Positions 1 through 8,228 are shown, numbered from the stretch's first letter. The stretch is DNA of 64,000 nucleotides from Mycolicibacterium sp. BiH015 (GCF_027706845.1 NZ_JAQGCZ010000014.1:62001-126000); one strand, 5' to 3'. Translations and numbers: made by a program. The notes: a model not told the origin generated them from the sequence alone.

Positions 1-349
1 CGCTGGTGATCAGCCGCGGCTGCGGACTTCCGTTGCGCTGCGCGGCGAGCCGCAACACCGCGAACGCATACGAGTGGACGGTGCGCACCAGCGGCTCACG
101 CACCGCGTCACGCCCACCCGCACCCAGCAGCCGCGATGTGATGGACGCCCGGGCTAGGGCGCTGAGTCTCGCCGAACCCGTCAGCAAGAGAACCGATTCC
201 GGATCGCACCCGGCCGCGATGTGGGCCACCGCGGTGTCGACGAGCAGCGTGCTCTTTCCCGTGCCCGGCCCGCCCAGCACTCGGACGGTGCCACGGGTGT
301 CCCGGCGACCCAAGGCGTCGAGTGTCAGTTCGGTGTGCGGGGCGGACAT
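1..349 (-). CDS. adnA: AdnA, subunit of the AdnAB helicase-nuclease (N-terminal 116 residues only)
   Basis: This is the 5' end of a gene that runs off the left edge; about 116 residues are visible. They form the start of a UvrD/RecB-type P-loop ATPase, with a Walker A motif GGPGTGKST near residues 27-35 and a motif Ia-like region (LLLTGSARLSALARA). AdnA pairs with AdnB to process double-strand DNA ends in mycobacteria. Assignment to AdnA rather than another UvrD-like protein rests on position: in M. tuberculosis adnA (Rv3202c) is divergent from lipV (Rv3203), as here. ATG at 349 is chosen because the helicase fold starts soon after it. The nuclease domain cannot be checked. Confidence 0.8.
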   Translation of the reverse strand, partial: MSAPHTELTLDALGRRDTRGTVRVLGGPGTGKSTLLVDTAVAHIAAGCDPESVLLLTGSARLSALARASITSRLLGAGGRDAVREPLVRTVHSYAFAVLRLAAQRNGSPQPRLITS

Positions 350-425
350 GCACGCATGACACCACGAGGGTCCGACAACCCCCCTCACCTGGTCTGCGCC
401 GCGCGCGCCTGGCACCATCGGCAAG

Positions 426-1208
426 GTGACCGACCCGTTGTGCACCTACCGATTCGGACCGACCGGGCCCGCCACGGTCCTTGCCATCCATGGATTGACC
501 GGGCACGGCAAGCGCTGGGAGACGCTGTTCACCCGCCATCTACCCGACGTGACGGCGGTCGCCCCCGACCTCCTCGGACACGGGCGCTCGTCGTGGGATG
601 CGCCGTGGACGATCGACGCCAACGTCGCGGCACTCGCTGCCCTTGTGGACGCAGAGGCCGATGGCCCGGTCGTCGTGGTGGGCCACTCGTTCGGCGGTGC
701 GGTCGCGCTGAACCTCGCTGCGGCGCGGCCGGATCTGATCGCCGGCCTGGTGCTTCTCGATCCGGCGGTGGCGCTGGATGGACGATGGATGCGCGAAGTG
801 GCCGACGACATGTACAGCTCGCCCGACTACACCGACCGCGCCGAAGCCCGTCAGGAGAAGGTCGGCGGTTCGTGGGGCGAGGTGCCCGACGATGAGCTCG
901 AACGCGAACTCGACGAGCACCTCGTGGATTCAGCAGGTGGCCGCGTGGCGTGGCGCATCAGCATTCCGGCCATGTTGTCGTACTGGAGCGAGCTGACCCG
1001 GCCTGTGCCCGTGCCGCGCGACGGCACACCCACCACGCTGGTACGCGCCGCGCGCACCGACCCGCCCTACGCGAGCGACGAGCTGATCACCGCGCTGGAC
1101 ACCGGTCTCGGACCGCATTTCACCCTGCTGGAATGGGACTGCGACCACATGGTTCCGCTCGCGAGGCCGGCCGAGACCGCGGCCGCGATCCGGGACCGGC
1201 TGGCCTGA
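426..1208 (+). CDS. lipV: alpha/beta-hydrolase (LipV-type esterase/lipase)
   Basis: A 260-residue alpha/beta-hydrolase with a complete apparent catalytic triad. The nucleophile elbow GHSFGG has Ser88, Asp212 lies in the RTDPP segment, and His241 is in CDHMVPL. An oxyanion HG pair is at residues 22-23. There is no signal peptide, so it is probably cytoplasmic. The orthologue by position is M. tuberculosis lipV (Rv3203). It starts at GTG 426 and faces adnA across a 76-base divergent region. The next gene begins two bases after its stop, so the pair is probably cotranscribed. The natural ester substrate cannot be read from the sequence. Confidence 0.88.
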   Translation: MTDPLCTYRFGPTGPATVLAIHGLTGHGKRWETLFTRHLPDVTAVAPDLLGHGRSSWDAPWTIDANVAALAALVDAEADGPVVVVGHSFGGAVALNLAAARPDLIAGLVLLDPAVALDGRWMREVADDMYSSPDYTDRAEARQEKVGGSWGEVPDDELERELDEHLVDSAGGRVAWRISIPAMLSYWSELTRPVPVPRDGTPTTLVRAARTDPPYASDELITALDTGLGPHFTLLEWDCDHMVPLARPAETAAAIRDRLA

Positions 1209-1210
1209 CG

Positions 1211-1507
1211 ATGGCCGAGATCACCGAGGAGCAAGTGGAGACGGTGCGCGGCCTGGTGGCCTCCATTCCGTCCGGCCGCGTGTCCACCTACGGTGACATC
1301 GCCGACGCCGCAGGGCTTTCCAGTCCCCGGATCGTCGCATGGATCATGCGGACCGACTCGTCCGATCTGCCGTGGCACCGGGTGATCAGGGCATCGGGAC
1401 GGCCCGCACCGCATCTGGAGACGCGCCAGCTGGAGCGTTTGCGTGCCGAGGGAGTGCTCGCCGATGACGGCCGGGTAGCGCTGCGAGAGTACCGCCACAC
1501 GTTCTGA
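1211..1507 (+). CDS. alkyltransferase-like (ATL) DNA repair protein
   Basis: This 98-residue protein has the DNA-binding fold of O6-alkylguanine-DNA methyltransferases: a helix-turn-helix region with GRVSTYGDIA and the RVI loop. The active-site motif that normally reads PCHRV reads PWHRV here, so the alkyl-accepting cysteine is replaced by tryptophan. That is the hallmark of ATL proteins, which bind alkylated guanine and recruit nucleotide excision repair instead of removing the alkyl group. Length fits the ATL family (about 100 residues). It follows lipV by two bases. A longer start inside lipV is rejected because homology begins at MAEITEEQ. The positional orthologue is Rv3204. Confidence 0.88.
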   Translation: MAEITEEQVETVRGLVASIPSGRVSTYGDIADAAGLSSPRIVAWIMRTDSSDLPWHRVIRASGRPAPHLETRQLERLRAEGVLADDGRVALREYRHTF

Positions 1508-1527
1508 GGATCGCGAGAGCAAAGCCA

Positions 1528-1573
1528 CGGCTGTGCATTCGGGTCCGACCACAGCCGGGAATGCTATTCCGCG
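1528..1573. terminator. hairpin plus dispersed repeat between convergent genes
   Basis: An 8-bp perfect stem (CGGCTGTG at 1528-1535, CACAGCCG at 1550-1557) with a 14-base loop, followed by a palindromic GGAATGCTATTCC block. It lies between the convergent ATL and TIGR02569-family genes, so it may end transcription from both sides. There is no T-tract, as is usual for mycobacterial terminators. The right part is one copy of a motif also found near 30.0 and 53.0 kb. Confidence 0.5.
1550..1573 (+). repeat. dispersed 24-base intergenic motif, copy 1
   Basis: The copy starts CACAGCCGGGAATGCTATTC and ends in CGCG. Near-identical copies occur at 29979-30002 on the same strand and 52996-53019 on the opposite strand. 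All three lie just outside coding regions. Function unknown. Confidence 0.6.
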
Positions 1574-1577
1574 AAAC

Positions 1578-2432
1578 TCATAGGGCAAGCCGCACCAGCG
1601 CCGCCGTGCGCGCCAGACCGGGGAACGCGGCGGCCGTCGACCTGGGGTGCAGCGCATGCACACTCAGCCGGAACATCAACGCACGCAACAGCATCTGTGG
1701 CCATTCCGGCAGCGCCGACCAGCGCTCGATCAACGCGTCGTCCGCCTCACCCCAGGCGAGAGCATCCACGACGACGACGCCCGCGGCCCACGCGGGCGGG
1801 CGCCAGTACGGCGTGATGTCGGTGATCCCCGGCGCTGCGGTGCCCGCGAAAAGCACTGTGCCGTACAGATCTCCGTGCACCAGCTGGCTGGGGCTCTTGG
1901 TCGGGCGACGCAGCGTGGCGAGCTGGTTGATCAGCTCGATCGACTTCTGCCCATCAGCGGTTCCCGGCCCGACTCGCGCGCCCGGCGGCAGGGAATGAAG
2001 TGGGCGCTCCTCCCACGCCGCACGGTCGGCGGCGATGAACACGTCGACATCACCCCAGGGAGCGATCGGCGGCTGGGTCAGGAAGCGGGGACGCTCCAAC
2101 TTGGCCGTCGCCTCGTGCAACCGCACTGCGGCGGAGACGACTTCGTCGTGACGCGGCTCCGGCGTCCCCGCGACGTAGGTGTCCGCCCGCCAGCCCGCGA
2201 CGACGTAGCGCCCGTCCGTCGAACGGACGGGCCGGGCCAGCCGCACCCCGTCGACGAACAGCGTCTCCCTGACCTTCGCCGACCAGGCGGCGCGGGCATG
2301 GTCGGCGACCATCGACAACACGACCTCGCCGCACCGCCAGCCGCCCTCCCAGCTGGAACCCAGTGGCGCCGGCTGCACCCCGGACAGCCCGAAAGCTGCA
2401 AGTACATGCTCAGGCGGGCGCTCTGCGGTCAC
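1578..2432 (-). CDS. aminoglycoside-phosphotransferase-fold protein (TIGR02569 type)
   Basis: A 284-residue protein matching the actinobacterial TIGR02569 family, the positional orthologue of Rv3205c. A kinase-like catalytic loop is visible as LVHGDLYGTVLF, resembling the HGDxxxxN motif of APH enzymes, followed by ITDITPYWRPPAWA where the metal-binding Asp is expected. The usual catalytic-loop Asn is not obvious, so activity is uncertain. It lies 36 bases downstream of moeZ on the same strand and probably belongs to that transcript. The substrate is unknown; antibiotic resistance should not be inferred from the fold. Confidence 0.75.
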   Translation of the reverse strand: MTAERPPEHVLAAFGLSGVQPAPLGSSWEGGWRCGEVVLSMVADHARAAWSAKVRETLFVDGVRLARPVRSTDGRYVVAGWRADTYVAGTPEPRHDEVVSAAVRLHEATAKLERPRFLTQPPIAPWGDVDVFIAADRAAWEERPLHSLPPGARVGPGTADGQKSIELINQLATLRRPTKSPSQLVHGDLYGTVLFAGTAAPGITDITPYWRPPAWAAGVVVVDALAWGEADDALIERWSALPEWPQMLLRALMFRLSVHALHPRSTAAAFPGLARTAALVRLAL

Positions 2433-2468
2433 CGCAACAGCGTAAGCGCAGCGACGGCCAACCCAGCG

Positions 2469-3647
2469 TTAGTACATGACCATGTCGGGTTCGAGTTGCT
2501 TGCCCCAGGCCACGATTCCGCCCTGCACGTGCAGCGCGTCGGAGAAACCCGCCTTCTTCACGATGGCAAGCACCTCGGCTGAACGGACCCCGGTCTTGCA
2601 GTAGAACACCGGCGTCTGATCGACCTTGAGTTTGGACAGCGCCTCGCCGGTCTCGAAGGACCCCTTCGGGATCAGCTCCGCACCCTGGATGTGGTTGATG
2701 TCCCACTCGACCGGCTCGCGGACGTCGATCAGCGCCAGCGGCTTGCCTGAGTCGAGGAGCTCCCGCAACTCTCGGGGCGTGATCGTCGACTCGGCGGCAG
2801 CCTCCGCGGCCTCATCGGAGACGACGCCGCAGAACTCCTCGTAATCGATGAGCTCGGTGATCTTCGGCGTCGACGGATCCTTCCGGATCTTGATCGTCCG
2901 ATAGGTCATGTCGAGTGCGTCGTAGACCATCAGGCGGCCCAGCAGCGGCTCGCCGATACCGGTGAGCAGCTTGATGGCCTCGGTGCCCATCACCGACGCG
3001 ATCGACGCGCAGAGGATGCCCAGCACGCCGCCCTCGGCGCAGGACGGCACCATTCCGGGTGGCGGAGGCTCGGGATACAGGTCGCGATAGTTCAGACCCA
3101 GGCCGTCGGGCGCGTCCTCCCAGAACACCGACACCTGGCCCTCGAAGCGGTAGATCGAGCCCCACACATAAGGCTTGCCCGCCAGCACGGCGGCATCGTT
3201 GACCAGGTAGCGCGTCGCGAAGTTGTCGGTGCCGTCGAGGATGAGGTCGTATTGGGCGAACAGGTCGACCGCATTGTCCGGTTCGAGGCGGAACTCGTGC
3301 AGGTTGACCGTGACGAGCGGGTTGACCTCGAGGATCGAATCCTTGGCGCTCTGCGCCTTCGACCGGCCGATGTCGGACTGGCCGTGGATGATCTGACGCT
3401 GCAGGTTGGACTCGTCGACGACGTCGAACTCGACGATGCCGATCGTGCCGACGCCCGCGGCGGCCAGGTAGAGCAGCGTGGGTGATCCCAGCCCGCCGGC
3501 CCCGATGACGAGGACCCTGGCGTTCTTCAACCGTTTCTGCCCGTCCAGGCCGAGGTCGGGAATGATGAGGTGGCGGCTGTAGCGCGCGACCTCTTCGCGA
3601 GTCAGTTCAGCCGCTGGCTCTACCAGCGGCGGCAACGGTGAGGACAC
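2469..3647 (-). CDS. moeZ: MoeZ, adenylyltransferase/sulfurtransferase
   Basis: A 392-residue two-domain protein. The N-terminal ThiF/E1-like adenylation domain carries GAGGLGSPTLLYLAAAG near residues 50-66 and the GTDNFATRYLVND segment. The C-terminal rhodanese domain starts near residue 290, with active-site Cys350 in FYCKTGVRS. Such proteins activate the C-terminus of small sulfur carriers (MoaD-like, CysO and similar) and load sulfur for molybdopterin, cysteine or thiocarboxylate biosynthesis. The paired CxxC zinc motifs of E. coli MoeB are absent. GTG at 3647 is preceded by AAGGAGAAG. The orthologue is Rv3206c. Confidence 0.93.
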   Translation of the reverse strand: MSSPLPPLVEPAAELTREEVARYSRHLIIPDLGLDGQKRLKNARVLVIGAGGLGSPTLLYLAAAGVGTIGIVEFDVVDESNLQRQIIHGQSDIGRSKAQSAKDSILEVNPLVTVNLHEFRLEPDNAVDLFAQYDLILDGTDNFATRYLVNDAAVLAGKPYVWGSIYRFEGQVSVFWEDAPDGLGLNYRDLYPEPPPPGMVPSCAEGGVLGILCASIASVMGTEAIKLLTGIGEPLLGRLMVYDALDMTYRTIKIRKDPSTPKITELIDYEEFCGVVSDEAAEAAAESTITPRELRELLDSGKPLALIDVREPVEWDINHIQGAELIPKGSFETGEALSKLKVDQTPVFYCKTGVRSAEVLAIVKKAGFSDALHVQGGIVAWGKQLEPDMVMY

Positions 3648-3740
3648 CGACTTCTCCTTGGTTGGCTGTATGACCCATCTCAGCAGGTACGGAGTTCAAC
3701 AGCAACGAGCCCCCATCGCTTCCCGCACGGTCGCGAACGA

Positions 3741-3798
3741 CGAGCGTGCGTGAATGCACAGAAATGCCGGCGCGGCGGCGTGCAGACACGCACGCTCG
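3741..3798 (-). terminator. 12-bp stem-loop downstream of the DUF3152 gene
   Basis: Arms CGAGCGTGCGTG (3741-3752) and CACGCACGCTCG (3787-3798) are perfectly complementary, with an inner TGCAC/GTGCA stem in the loop. It lies 22 bases past the DUF3152 stop codon and upstream of moeZ, so it probably separates the two transcripts. No T-run follows. Confidence 0.6.
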
Positions 3799-3819
3799 CG
3801 GTGCAGATGGGGCCGAGGA

Positions 3820-4851
3820 TCAGGCGATCGGATAGGGCCAGGGATTGAAGCGGCACGTCAGCCCGTCGGCCGTGACCGTGCCGGGGTCGAACTTGGCCGC
3901 ATCGTTGTTACTCGTGGAGAACGTCTGCTGCATCATGATCGGCGCGAGGGCACCGTTCTCCAGACACTGTTCGTGGCGCGCGTAGCCCATCGCGTGCCCG
4001 ACCTCGTGATTGATGACGTACTGCCGGTAAGACCCGATGTCACCCTGGAACGGCACCGCTCCGCGTACCCACCGCGCCTCGTTGATGAATACCCGGGACT
4101 GACCCTCGAAGGCGGGGTTGTAGCAGGACGCTTCCAAGGGGATGTCGTACCCGCAGCCGTCCCGAATGGTCATCGGCGAAGTCAACGACACCCGGAAGTC
4201 CGGCACCACACCGGCGGCGGCGTCGACCCTGGTGAAGGCGAACTCCGGGTTGTGCGTCCAACTCTTCGGGTTGGCCAGCGTTTCGGTGACCATGCGTGCG
4301 AAGCCTTCGTCACCGCCGAAGGTGGTGGTGTCCACGCCGTCTTCGACCTCGACGGTGTAGGTGAAGACCTTGGTGGTGCCCTGCCCGACCTGCGGAGTCG
4401 TACCCGGGACGACGTGCCATGTGCGGGCGCCGGCCTCGGTGAACGGGCCACCCTGGGGCAGGATCCCGGTGGGCAGGCTGGCGTCGAATTCGGTCAGCCC
4501 CTTCGGCGGGGCGCCGACGATGGCGGTGCTCGCCATCCCAATTGTCGGCGGACCTTGCACGGGCCCTTCCTCTTCCACCACCTGGGGGGCGCTCGTGCCG
4601 GTGATGGTCTGGTACACGACGACCACGGTGAGAACGACCAACAGCGGCAGCGCATAGGCGCGCCACCCGTAGGTGGAGACGAAGCGCCCGATCCAGGACT
4701 GCTTGCGCCAGCGTGCATGCTCGTCCCGGTTCGCCCGCGGCCTACCCGACTGCTCGGCCAGCGGGTCGCGCTGCGCGCGAAGCGGCTCCCGCCACTCGTC
4801 GCGCAACACCGGCACGCGACCGCCCCCGCGACGCCCTGGGTCGTAGGTCAC
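3820..4851 (-). CDS. membrane-anchored DUF3152 putative metallopeptidase
   Basis: A basic, disordered cytoplasmic N-terminus is followed by one hydrophobic segment (ALPLLVVLTVVVVYQTI) and an extracytoplasmic domain of about 240 residues. The domain carries the zinc-protease signature HEVGHAMGYARH near its C-terminal end, with paired cysteines around it (DGCGYD, ASCYNP, HEQCLENG, LTCRF). This is the DUF3152 family, the orthologue of Rv3207c. Peptidase activity is inferred from the HExxHxxxxxH-like motif only. GTG at 4851 (VTYDPGRRG) is chosen from similarity to remembered orthologues; an in-frame start at 4914 would add 21 residues. It is divergent from the TetR gene. Confidence 0.78.
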   Translation of the reverse strand: MTYDPGRRGGGRVPVLRDEWREPLRAQRDPLAEQSGRPRANRDEHARWRKQSWIGRFVSTYGWRAYALPLLVVLTVVVVYQTITGTSAPQVVEEEGPVQGPPTIGMASTAIVGAPPKGLTEFDASLPTGILPQGGPFTEAGARTWHVVPGTTPQVGQGTTKVFTYTVEVEDGVDTTTFGGDEGFARMVTETLANPKSWTHNPEFAFTRVDAAAGVVPDFRVSLTSPMTIRDGCGYDIPLEASCYNPAFEGQSRVFINEARWVRGAVPFQGDIGSYRQYVINHEVGHAMGYARHEQCLENGALAPIMMQQTFSTSNNDAAKFDPGTVTADGLTCRFNPWPYPIA

Positions 4852-5037
4852 CGAAACAGAATGACACAGCTCAGCGGACTTGCTGGTCCGGCGCGCCACC
4901 GAAGGGCTGCCCACCCGGCTTCACCTGCAGCACGACCGACCCACTGTCCTGAGGCGTAGGGTCGGCCAACGGTAGTACTGTCATTCGAAGCCATTTCTCA
5001 GACGCCGGTCGCGCCGGCTCGATTTTTCGAGGTTTTG

Positions 5038-5712
5038 ATGAGCGAACTCGCCAGGGCGGCGCAGCGACGCGGAGGTCAGCCGGCCAACGGCACCGGTTCC
5101 CCCGTCACAGCGCGGCGCGGCAATCGTCTGCCGCGCGACGAGCGCCGCGGGCAACTGCTGGCTGCGGCCAGCGAGGTGTTCGTCGACCGCGGCTACCACG
5201 CCGCGGGCATGGACGAGATCGCCGACCGGGCCGGGGTCAGCAAACCGGTGTTGTATCAACACTTCTCGTCGAAGGTCGAGCTGTACCTGGCGGTGCTGCA
5301 ACGTCACGTCGACAACCTGGTCTCCGGGGTGCGGCAGGCGCTGCGGACCACTACCGACAACCGTCAGCGAGTCCGTGCCGCGGTGCAGGCCTTCTTCGAT
5401 TTCATCGAGCACGACAGCCAGGGGTACCGGCTGATCTTCGAGAACGATTACGTGACCGAGCCGCAGGTCGCCGCGCAAGTCAAGGTTGCGACCGAATCAT
5501 GCACCGACGCCGTGTTCGACCTCATCAGCCACGATTCCGGACTCGAACCGCACCGGGCGCGGATGATTGCCGTCGGACTGGTCAGCATCAGCGTCGACTC
5601 CGCGCGGTACTGGCTCAACAACGAGCGCCCCATCGAGAAGGACGACGCCGTCGAAGGCACCGTCGCGTTCATCTGGGGCGGGCTGTCGCACGTTCCCTTG
5701 ACGCGGTCCTAG
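5038..5712 (+). CDS. TetR-family transcriptional regulator (Rv3208 type)
   Basis: 224 residues with an N-terminal helix-turn-helix (AGMDEIADRAGVSKPVLYQHFSSK, near residues 55-78) after a basic tail, and a TetR-type C-terminal ligand domain. Mycobacteria keep this gene next to the DUF3107 gene and divergent from the DUF3152 gene. Its ligand and targets cannot be read from the sequence. ATG at 5038 is preferred; a TTG sits directly before it at 5035. The 186-base divergent region upstream is the obvious place for an operator, but I see no convincing long palindrome there. Confidence 0.85.
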   Translation: MSELARAAQRRGGQPANGTGSPVTARRGNRLPRDERRGQLLAAASEVFVDRGYHAAGMDEIADRAGVSKPVLYQHFSSKVELYLAVLQRHVDNLVSGVRQALRTTTDNRQRVRAAVQAFFDFIEHDSQGYRLIFENDYVTEPQVAAQVKVATESCTDAVFDLISHDSGLEPHRARMIAVGLVSISVDSARYWLNNERPIEKDDAVEGTVAFIWGGLSHVPLTRS

Positions 5713-5728
5713 GGGCCGGGCCCGAAAC

Positions 5729-5775
5729 CGCGCTCCCGCAACGGTTCTCGCGCCAGGCGGAACCGCGGGAGCGCG
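5729..5775. terminator. bidirectional hairpin between the TetR and DUF3107 genes
   Basis: Arms CGCGCTCCCGC (5729-5739) and GCGGGAGCGCG (5765-5775) pair over 11 bp, with an inner GGTTC/GAACC stem. It lies between two convergent genes whose stops are 75 bases apart, so it can serve both strands. Confidence 0.65.
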
Positions 5776-5787
5776 TTCTCGATCGCG

Positions 5788-6045
5788 TTACTGACTCTTG
5801 GTCACTTCCGCGCCGAGGGCGTTCACACCGAAGCCGACTCGCCGCGAATCCGCGGCGCCGATCTCGACGTAGGCGATCCGCGCGGACTGGACGAGGAAAC
5901 GCCGACCCTTCTCGTCGGTGAGGGCGAGCACGGCCGGGTCGCCGCTCAATGCGTCGGTGACCAACTTCTCCACCTCGGCCGGCGTCTGCGCGCTGGCGAA
6001 AATCAGCTCGCGCGGGCTGTCGGTGACACCGATCTTGACCTCCAC
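5788..6045 (-). CDS. DUF3107 family protein (TB9.4/Rv3208A type)
   Basis: A small 85-residue protein starting MEVKIGVTDSPREL and ending GVNALGAEVTKSQ, matching the short DUF3107 proteins conserved in actinobacteria. The segment DEKGRRFLVQSARIAYVEIG is typical of the family. GTG at 6045 is preceded by AGAAGGG eight bases upstream. No signal peptide, membrane segment or catalytic motif is visible; it is probably a small cytosolic protein of unknown function. It converges on the TetR gene across a strong hairpin. Confidence 0.85.
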   Translation of the reverse strand: MEVKIGVTDSPRELIFASAQTPAEVEKLVTDALSGDPAVLALTDEKGRRFLVQSARIAYVEIGAADSRRVGFGVNALGAEVTKSQ

Positions 6046-6328
6046 GGTGAGAACCCTTCTGTTCGTGTGCTCGGCTACTCCAAGGAGGCTAGTGGACGTC
6101 GGCGCGGTGAGCCGCCGCTGGGCGTGTGCGTACGCGAGGAGCGAAAAAAACGGGGCGTACGTGAGGAGCGAAACACCCGCTCCGCGAAACGCTGCCGCGG
6201 CCATAACACCGCGGCGACCGAACCGAGTCCCGACCGTGACCGCAGCCAAGGCCGCGTCAGCCCCATTGGTCACTTCTGCCTCAGTAGCATCGGCCCCGAA
6301 AACGGATAGAGCTGACTGGGAAAGTGGC
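6046..6328. other. divergent intergenic region between the DUF3107 and MmpS-like genes
   Basis: 283 bases with no coding sequence I can support. It must carry promoters for both flanking genes. It contains an imperfect 19-base tandem direct repeat (6128-6173). Frames open across it show no family resemblance. Confidence 0.5.
6128..6173. repeat. 19-base direct repeat in a divergent promoter region
   Basis: GCGTACGCGAGGAGCGAAA at 6128-6146 recurs at 6155-6173 with one change (GCGTACGTGAGGAGCGAAA). The spacing is 27 bases start to start. It could be a tandem regulator site or a small duplication. Confidence 0.5.
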
Positions 6329-7156
6329 ATGAACAGGCCTTACACCGCACAATCGCCGTATTCTCTGACGCCGACGGAGCGCATCCGCAGCCCACGCGGC
6401 GGCGGGCGTCGCAGCGGCCGATACGGCGGCTACGGAACGGACACCGACGATCCGGGTCGTTACGACGACCTGGACACCGACGCGCTGCCGCCCTATCACG
6501 GCAGCGACTACGACGCCGAGGACGACTACGACGCCGAGAACTACGACGAATACCTCGACGAAGCCAGGCTCGACCGGCGGTGGATGTGGATCGCCGGCGT
6601 CGCAGGCGCGATCCTGTTCGTCGCGGTGATCACCGCCAGCATGATCCTGGGTGGCGGTGACAGCGGTTCGGTCTCCGCGACCGTCGCATCCCCGCTGCCG
6701 ACGTCCAGCGCTCCCGAGCCGTCGGCGGCGCCGACCCCGCGTGTCGCGGTCCCGGCTGCTCCGTCGCTTCCCGCCGAGACGGTGACCACCGTCAGCCCGA
6801 CGGCCGAGACGCCGGTGCCCGAACCCACGACCCCGGCACCGTTACTGCCAGCACCCCAGGCCGCACCGCCGCCCGCGGCGGCTGCCCCCGGCACCGTGAC
6901 CTACCGGATCACGGGCAACCGCGCGCTCCTCGACCTCGTGACAGTGATCTACACCGACGCCCAAGGCGCGCTGCAGACCGATGTGAACGCGGCCCTGCCG
7001 TGGTCGAAGACGATCGTGCTGAACCCGGGCGTCACGCTGAGCTCGGTGACCGCGACCAGCGTGTCCGGTCAGCTCAACTGCGCGATCCTCGACGCCAACG
7101 GATCGCCGATCGCCGTCCAGAACAACAACTCGATCATCACCAACTGCACCCGCTAG
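6329..7156 (+). CDS. single-pass membrane protein with MmpS-like C-terminal domain (Rv3209 type)
   Basis: 275 residues in three parts: an acidic, Tyr/Asp-rich cytoplasmic N-terminus (about 1-85), one membrane helix (WMWIAGVAGAILFVAVITA, near 88-106), and a Pro/Ala/Thr-rich linker leading to a C-terminal domain of about 90 residues. That domain (VTYRITGN, ALPWSKTIVL, GQLNCAILDANG, ITNCTR) resembles the periplasmic domain of MmpS transport accessory proteins, with two cysteines. MmpS proteins normally partner MmpL exporters, but no mmpL is nearby. ATG at 6329 is the first start after the promoter region. Confidence 0.75.
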   Translation: MNRPYTAQSPYSLTPTERIRSPRGGGRRSGRYGGYGTDTDDPGRYDDLDTDALPPYHGSDYDAEDDYDAENYDEYLDEARLDRRWMWIAGVAGAILFVAVITASMILGGGDSGSVSATVASPLPTSSAPEPSAAPTPRVAVPAAPSLPAETVTTVSPTAETPVPEPTTPAPLLPAPQAAPPPAAAAPGTVTYRITGNRALLDLVTVIYTDAQGALQTDVNAALPWSKTIVLNPGVTLSSVTATSVSGQLNCAILDANGSPIAVQNNNSIITNCTR

Positions 7157-7161
7157 CACCC

Positions 7162-7222
7162 GCCGGAATTGCATTCCGGCAGGAAAGTGTCGAGTGACGG
7201 CCTGCTGGAATGCAATTCCGGC
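7162..7222. terminator. 22-bp inverted repeat between convergent genes
   Basis: Arms at 7162-7183 and 7201-7222 pair at 21 of 22 positions, with a 17-base loop. The core is GGAATTGCATTCC/GGAATGCAATTCC. It lies between the convergent MmpS-like and ferritin-like genes. There is no T-tract. Confidence 0.7.
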
Positions 7223-7240
7223 AGAGCTGATGCCTGGCCG

Positions 7241-7954
7241 TCAGGCCAGGCCGAGCTCCTGCATGCGGGTGCTGTGCGTGCGCTGAAGCCGGTCGAAGAA
7301 GCCCGTCATCTGGGACAGGCCGCCGCCCGCCATCACGAGGTCGACGAGTTCGTCGTGGTCGGCCATCACGAACTGGGCCTGGGTGATCGCCTCGCCGAGC
7401 AGCCGGCGCGACCACAGCGCCAGCCGATGCCGCTGCCGATCGCTGGCGGTGACCGCCGCGCGGACCTCGGCGACGACGAACTGCGAGTGCCCGGTCTCCG
7501 ACAGCACCGAGCGGACCACCTCGGCGACCTCGTCGGGCATCACGTCGGCGATCTCCAGATAGAAATCGGCGGCGAGAGCATCCCCGACATACGTCTTGAC
7601 CAGCGCCTCGAGCCATGTGCTCGGAGTGGTCAGCCGGTGGTAGTTCTCCAGCGCGGACGCGTACTTCGTCATCGCGGGGACGACGTCCACGCCGCGACGT
7701 TCCAGTGCGTCGCGGAGCACCTCGTAGTGGTTCATCTCGGCCGCCGCCATGCTGGCCATGTTGATGCGGCCGCTGAGATTCGGCGCCATTCTCGCCTCTT
7801 CGGTGAGGCGGTAGAAGGCGGCCACTTCGCCGTAGGCGAGCAGCGCGAAAAGCTCGTTGATGCCGGAATGGTCGAGTGACACGCGCGGCGCGTCCGGGCC
7901 GTTCGGCTCTCCTGCAGAGGCAGATGTAGCGGCCGCGGGCGGCGTCGAAGTCAT
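7241..7954 (-). CDS. ferritin-like fold protein (Rv3210c type)
   Basis: A 237-residue mostly helical protein. Carboxylate and histidine residues are spaced as in ferritin-like four-helix bundles: E43 (AYGEVAAFYR), then EMNHYE near residue 73-78, and later SETGHSQFVVAE. The EMNH..E and E..H patterns suggest a di-metal site as in tRNA-(MiaE)-type or ferritin-like enzymes. The reaction is unknown. Annotation pipelines usually name this group ferritin-like fold-containing protein. It starts at ATG 7954 and is divergent from rhlE across a 274-base region. Confidence 0.75.
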   Translation of the reverse strand: MTSTPPAAATSASAGEPNGPDAPRVSLDHSGINELFALLAYGEVAAFYRLTEEARMAPNLSGRINMASMAAAEMNHYEVLRDALERRGVDVVPAMTKYASALENYHRLTTPSTWLEALVKTYVGDALAADFYLEIADVMPDEVAEVVRSVLSETGHSQFVVAEVRAAVTASDRQRHRLALWSRRLLGEAITQAQFVMADHDELVDLVMAGGGLSQMTGFFDRLQRTHSTRMQELGLA

Positions 7955-8228
7955 GTCCCAACTCTAAACGCCGCCGGCGTCAATGCCGCCTGAGCGCAGT
8001 CGACCGGCTACCATGGAGAAAGTGTCGGCGCGCAAGCCGACGGATCGCTGATGTGGAACGACATTGAAACACCGCGGTCACGCCGGTTTTTTCGCCGCAG
8101 ACACTAGGAAATGTGCGTGCACGCGGCGGCCCGCCCCCTCAAGCGCAGGGCCCGGCGAAGTTCTCTTCACAACTCGTGCGCGCGTGGAAACGCCATGAGG
8201 ACAACGTGAAAGGCTTCGTTTACCGAGC
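7955..8228 (+). other. rhlE upstream region, possible long mRNA leader
   Basis: 274 bases upstream of the helicase gene with no convincing gene. A small hairpin (GTCGGC 8024-8029, GCCGAC 8036-8041) is visible. There is no strong ribosome-binding site directly before ATG 8229; the nearest purine run (GAAAGG) is too far away. Long structured leaders are common for RNA helicase genes, but nothing here proves one. Confidence 0.35.

Noticed and set aside
1578..2432. Aminoglycoside resistance kinase
   Set aside because: The fold is APH-like but the catalytic loop is atypical and the gene is a conserved mycobacterial housekeeping neighbour of moeZ.
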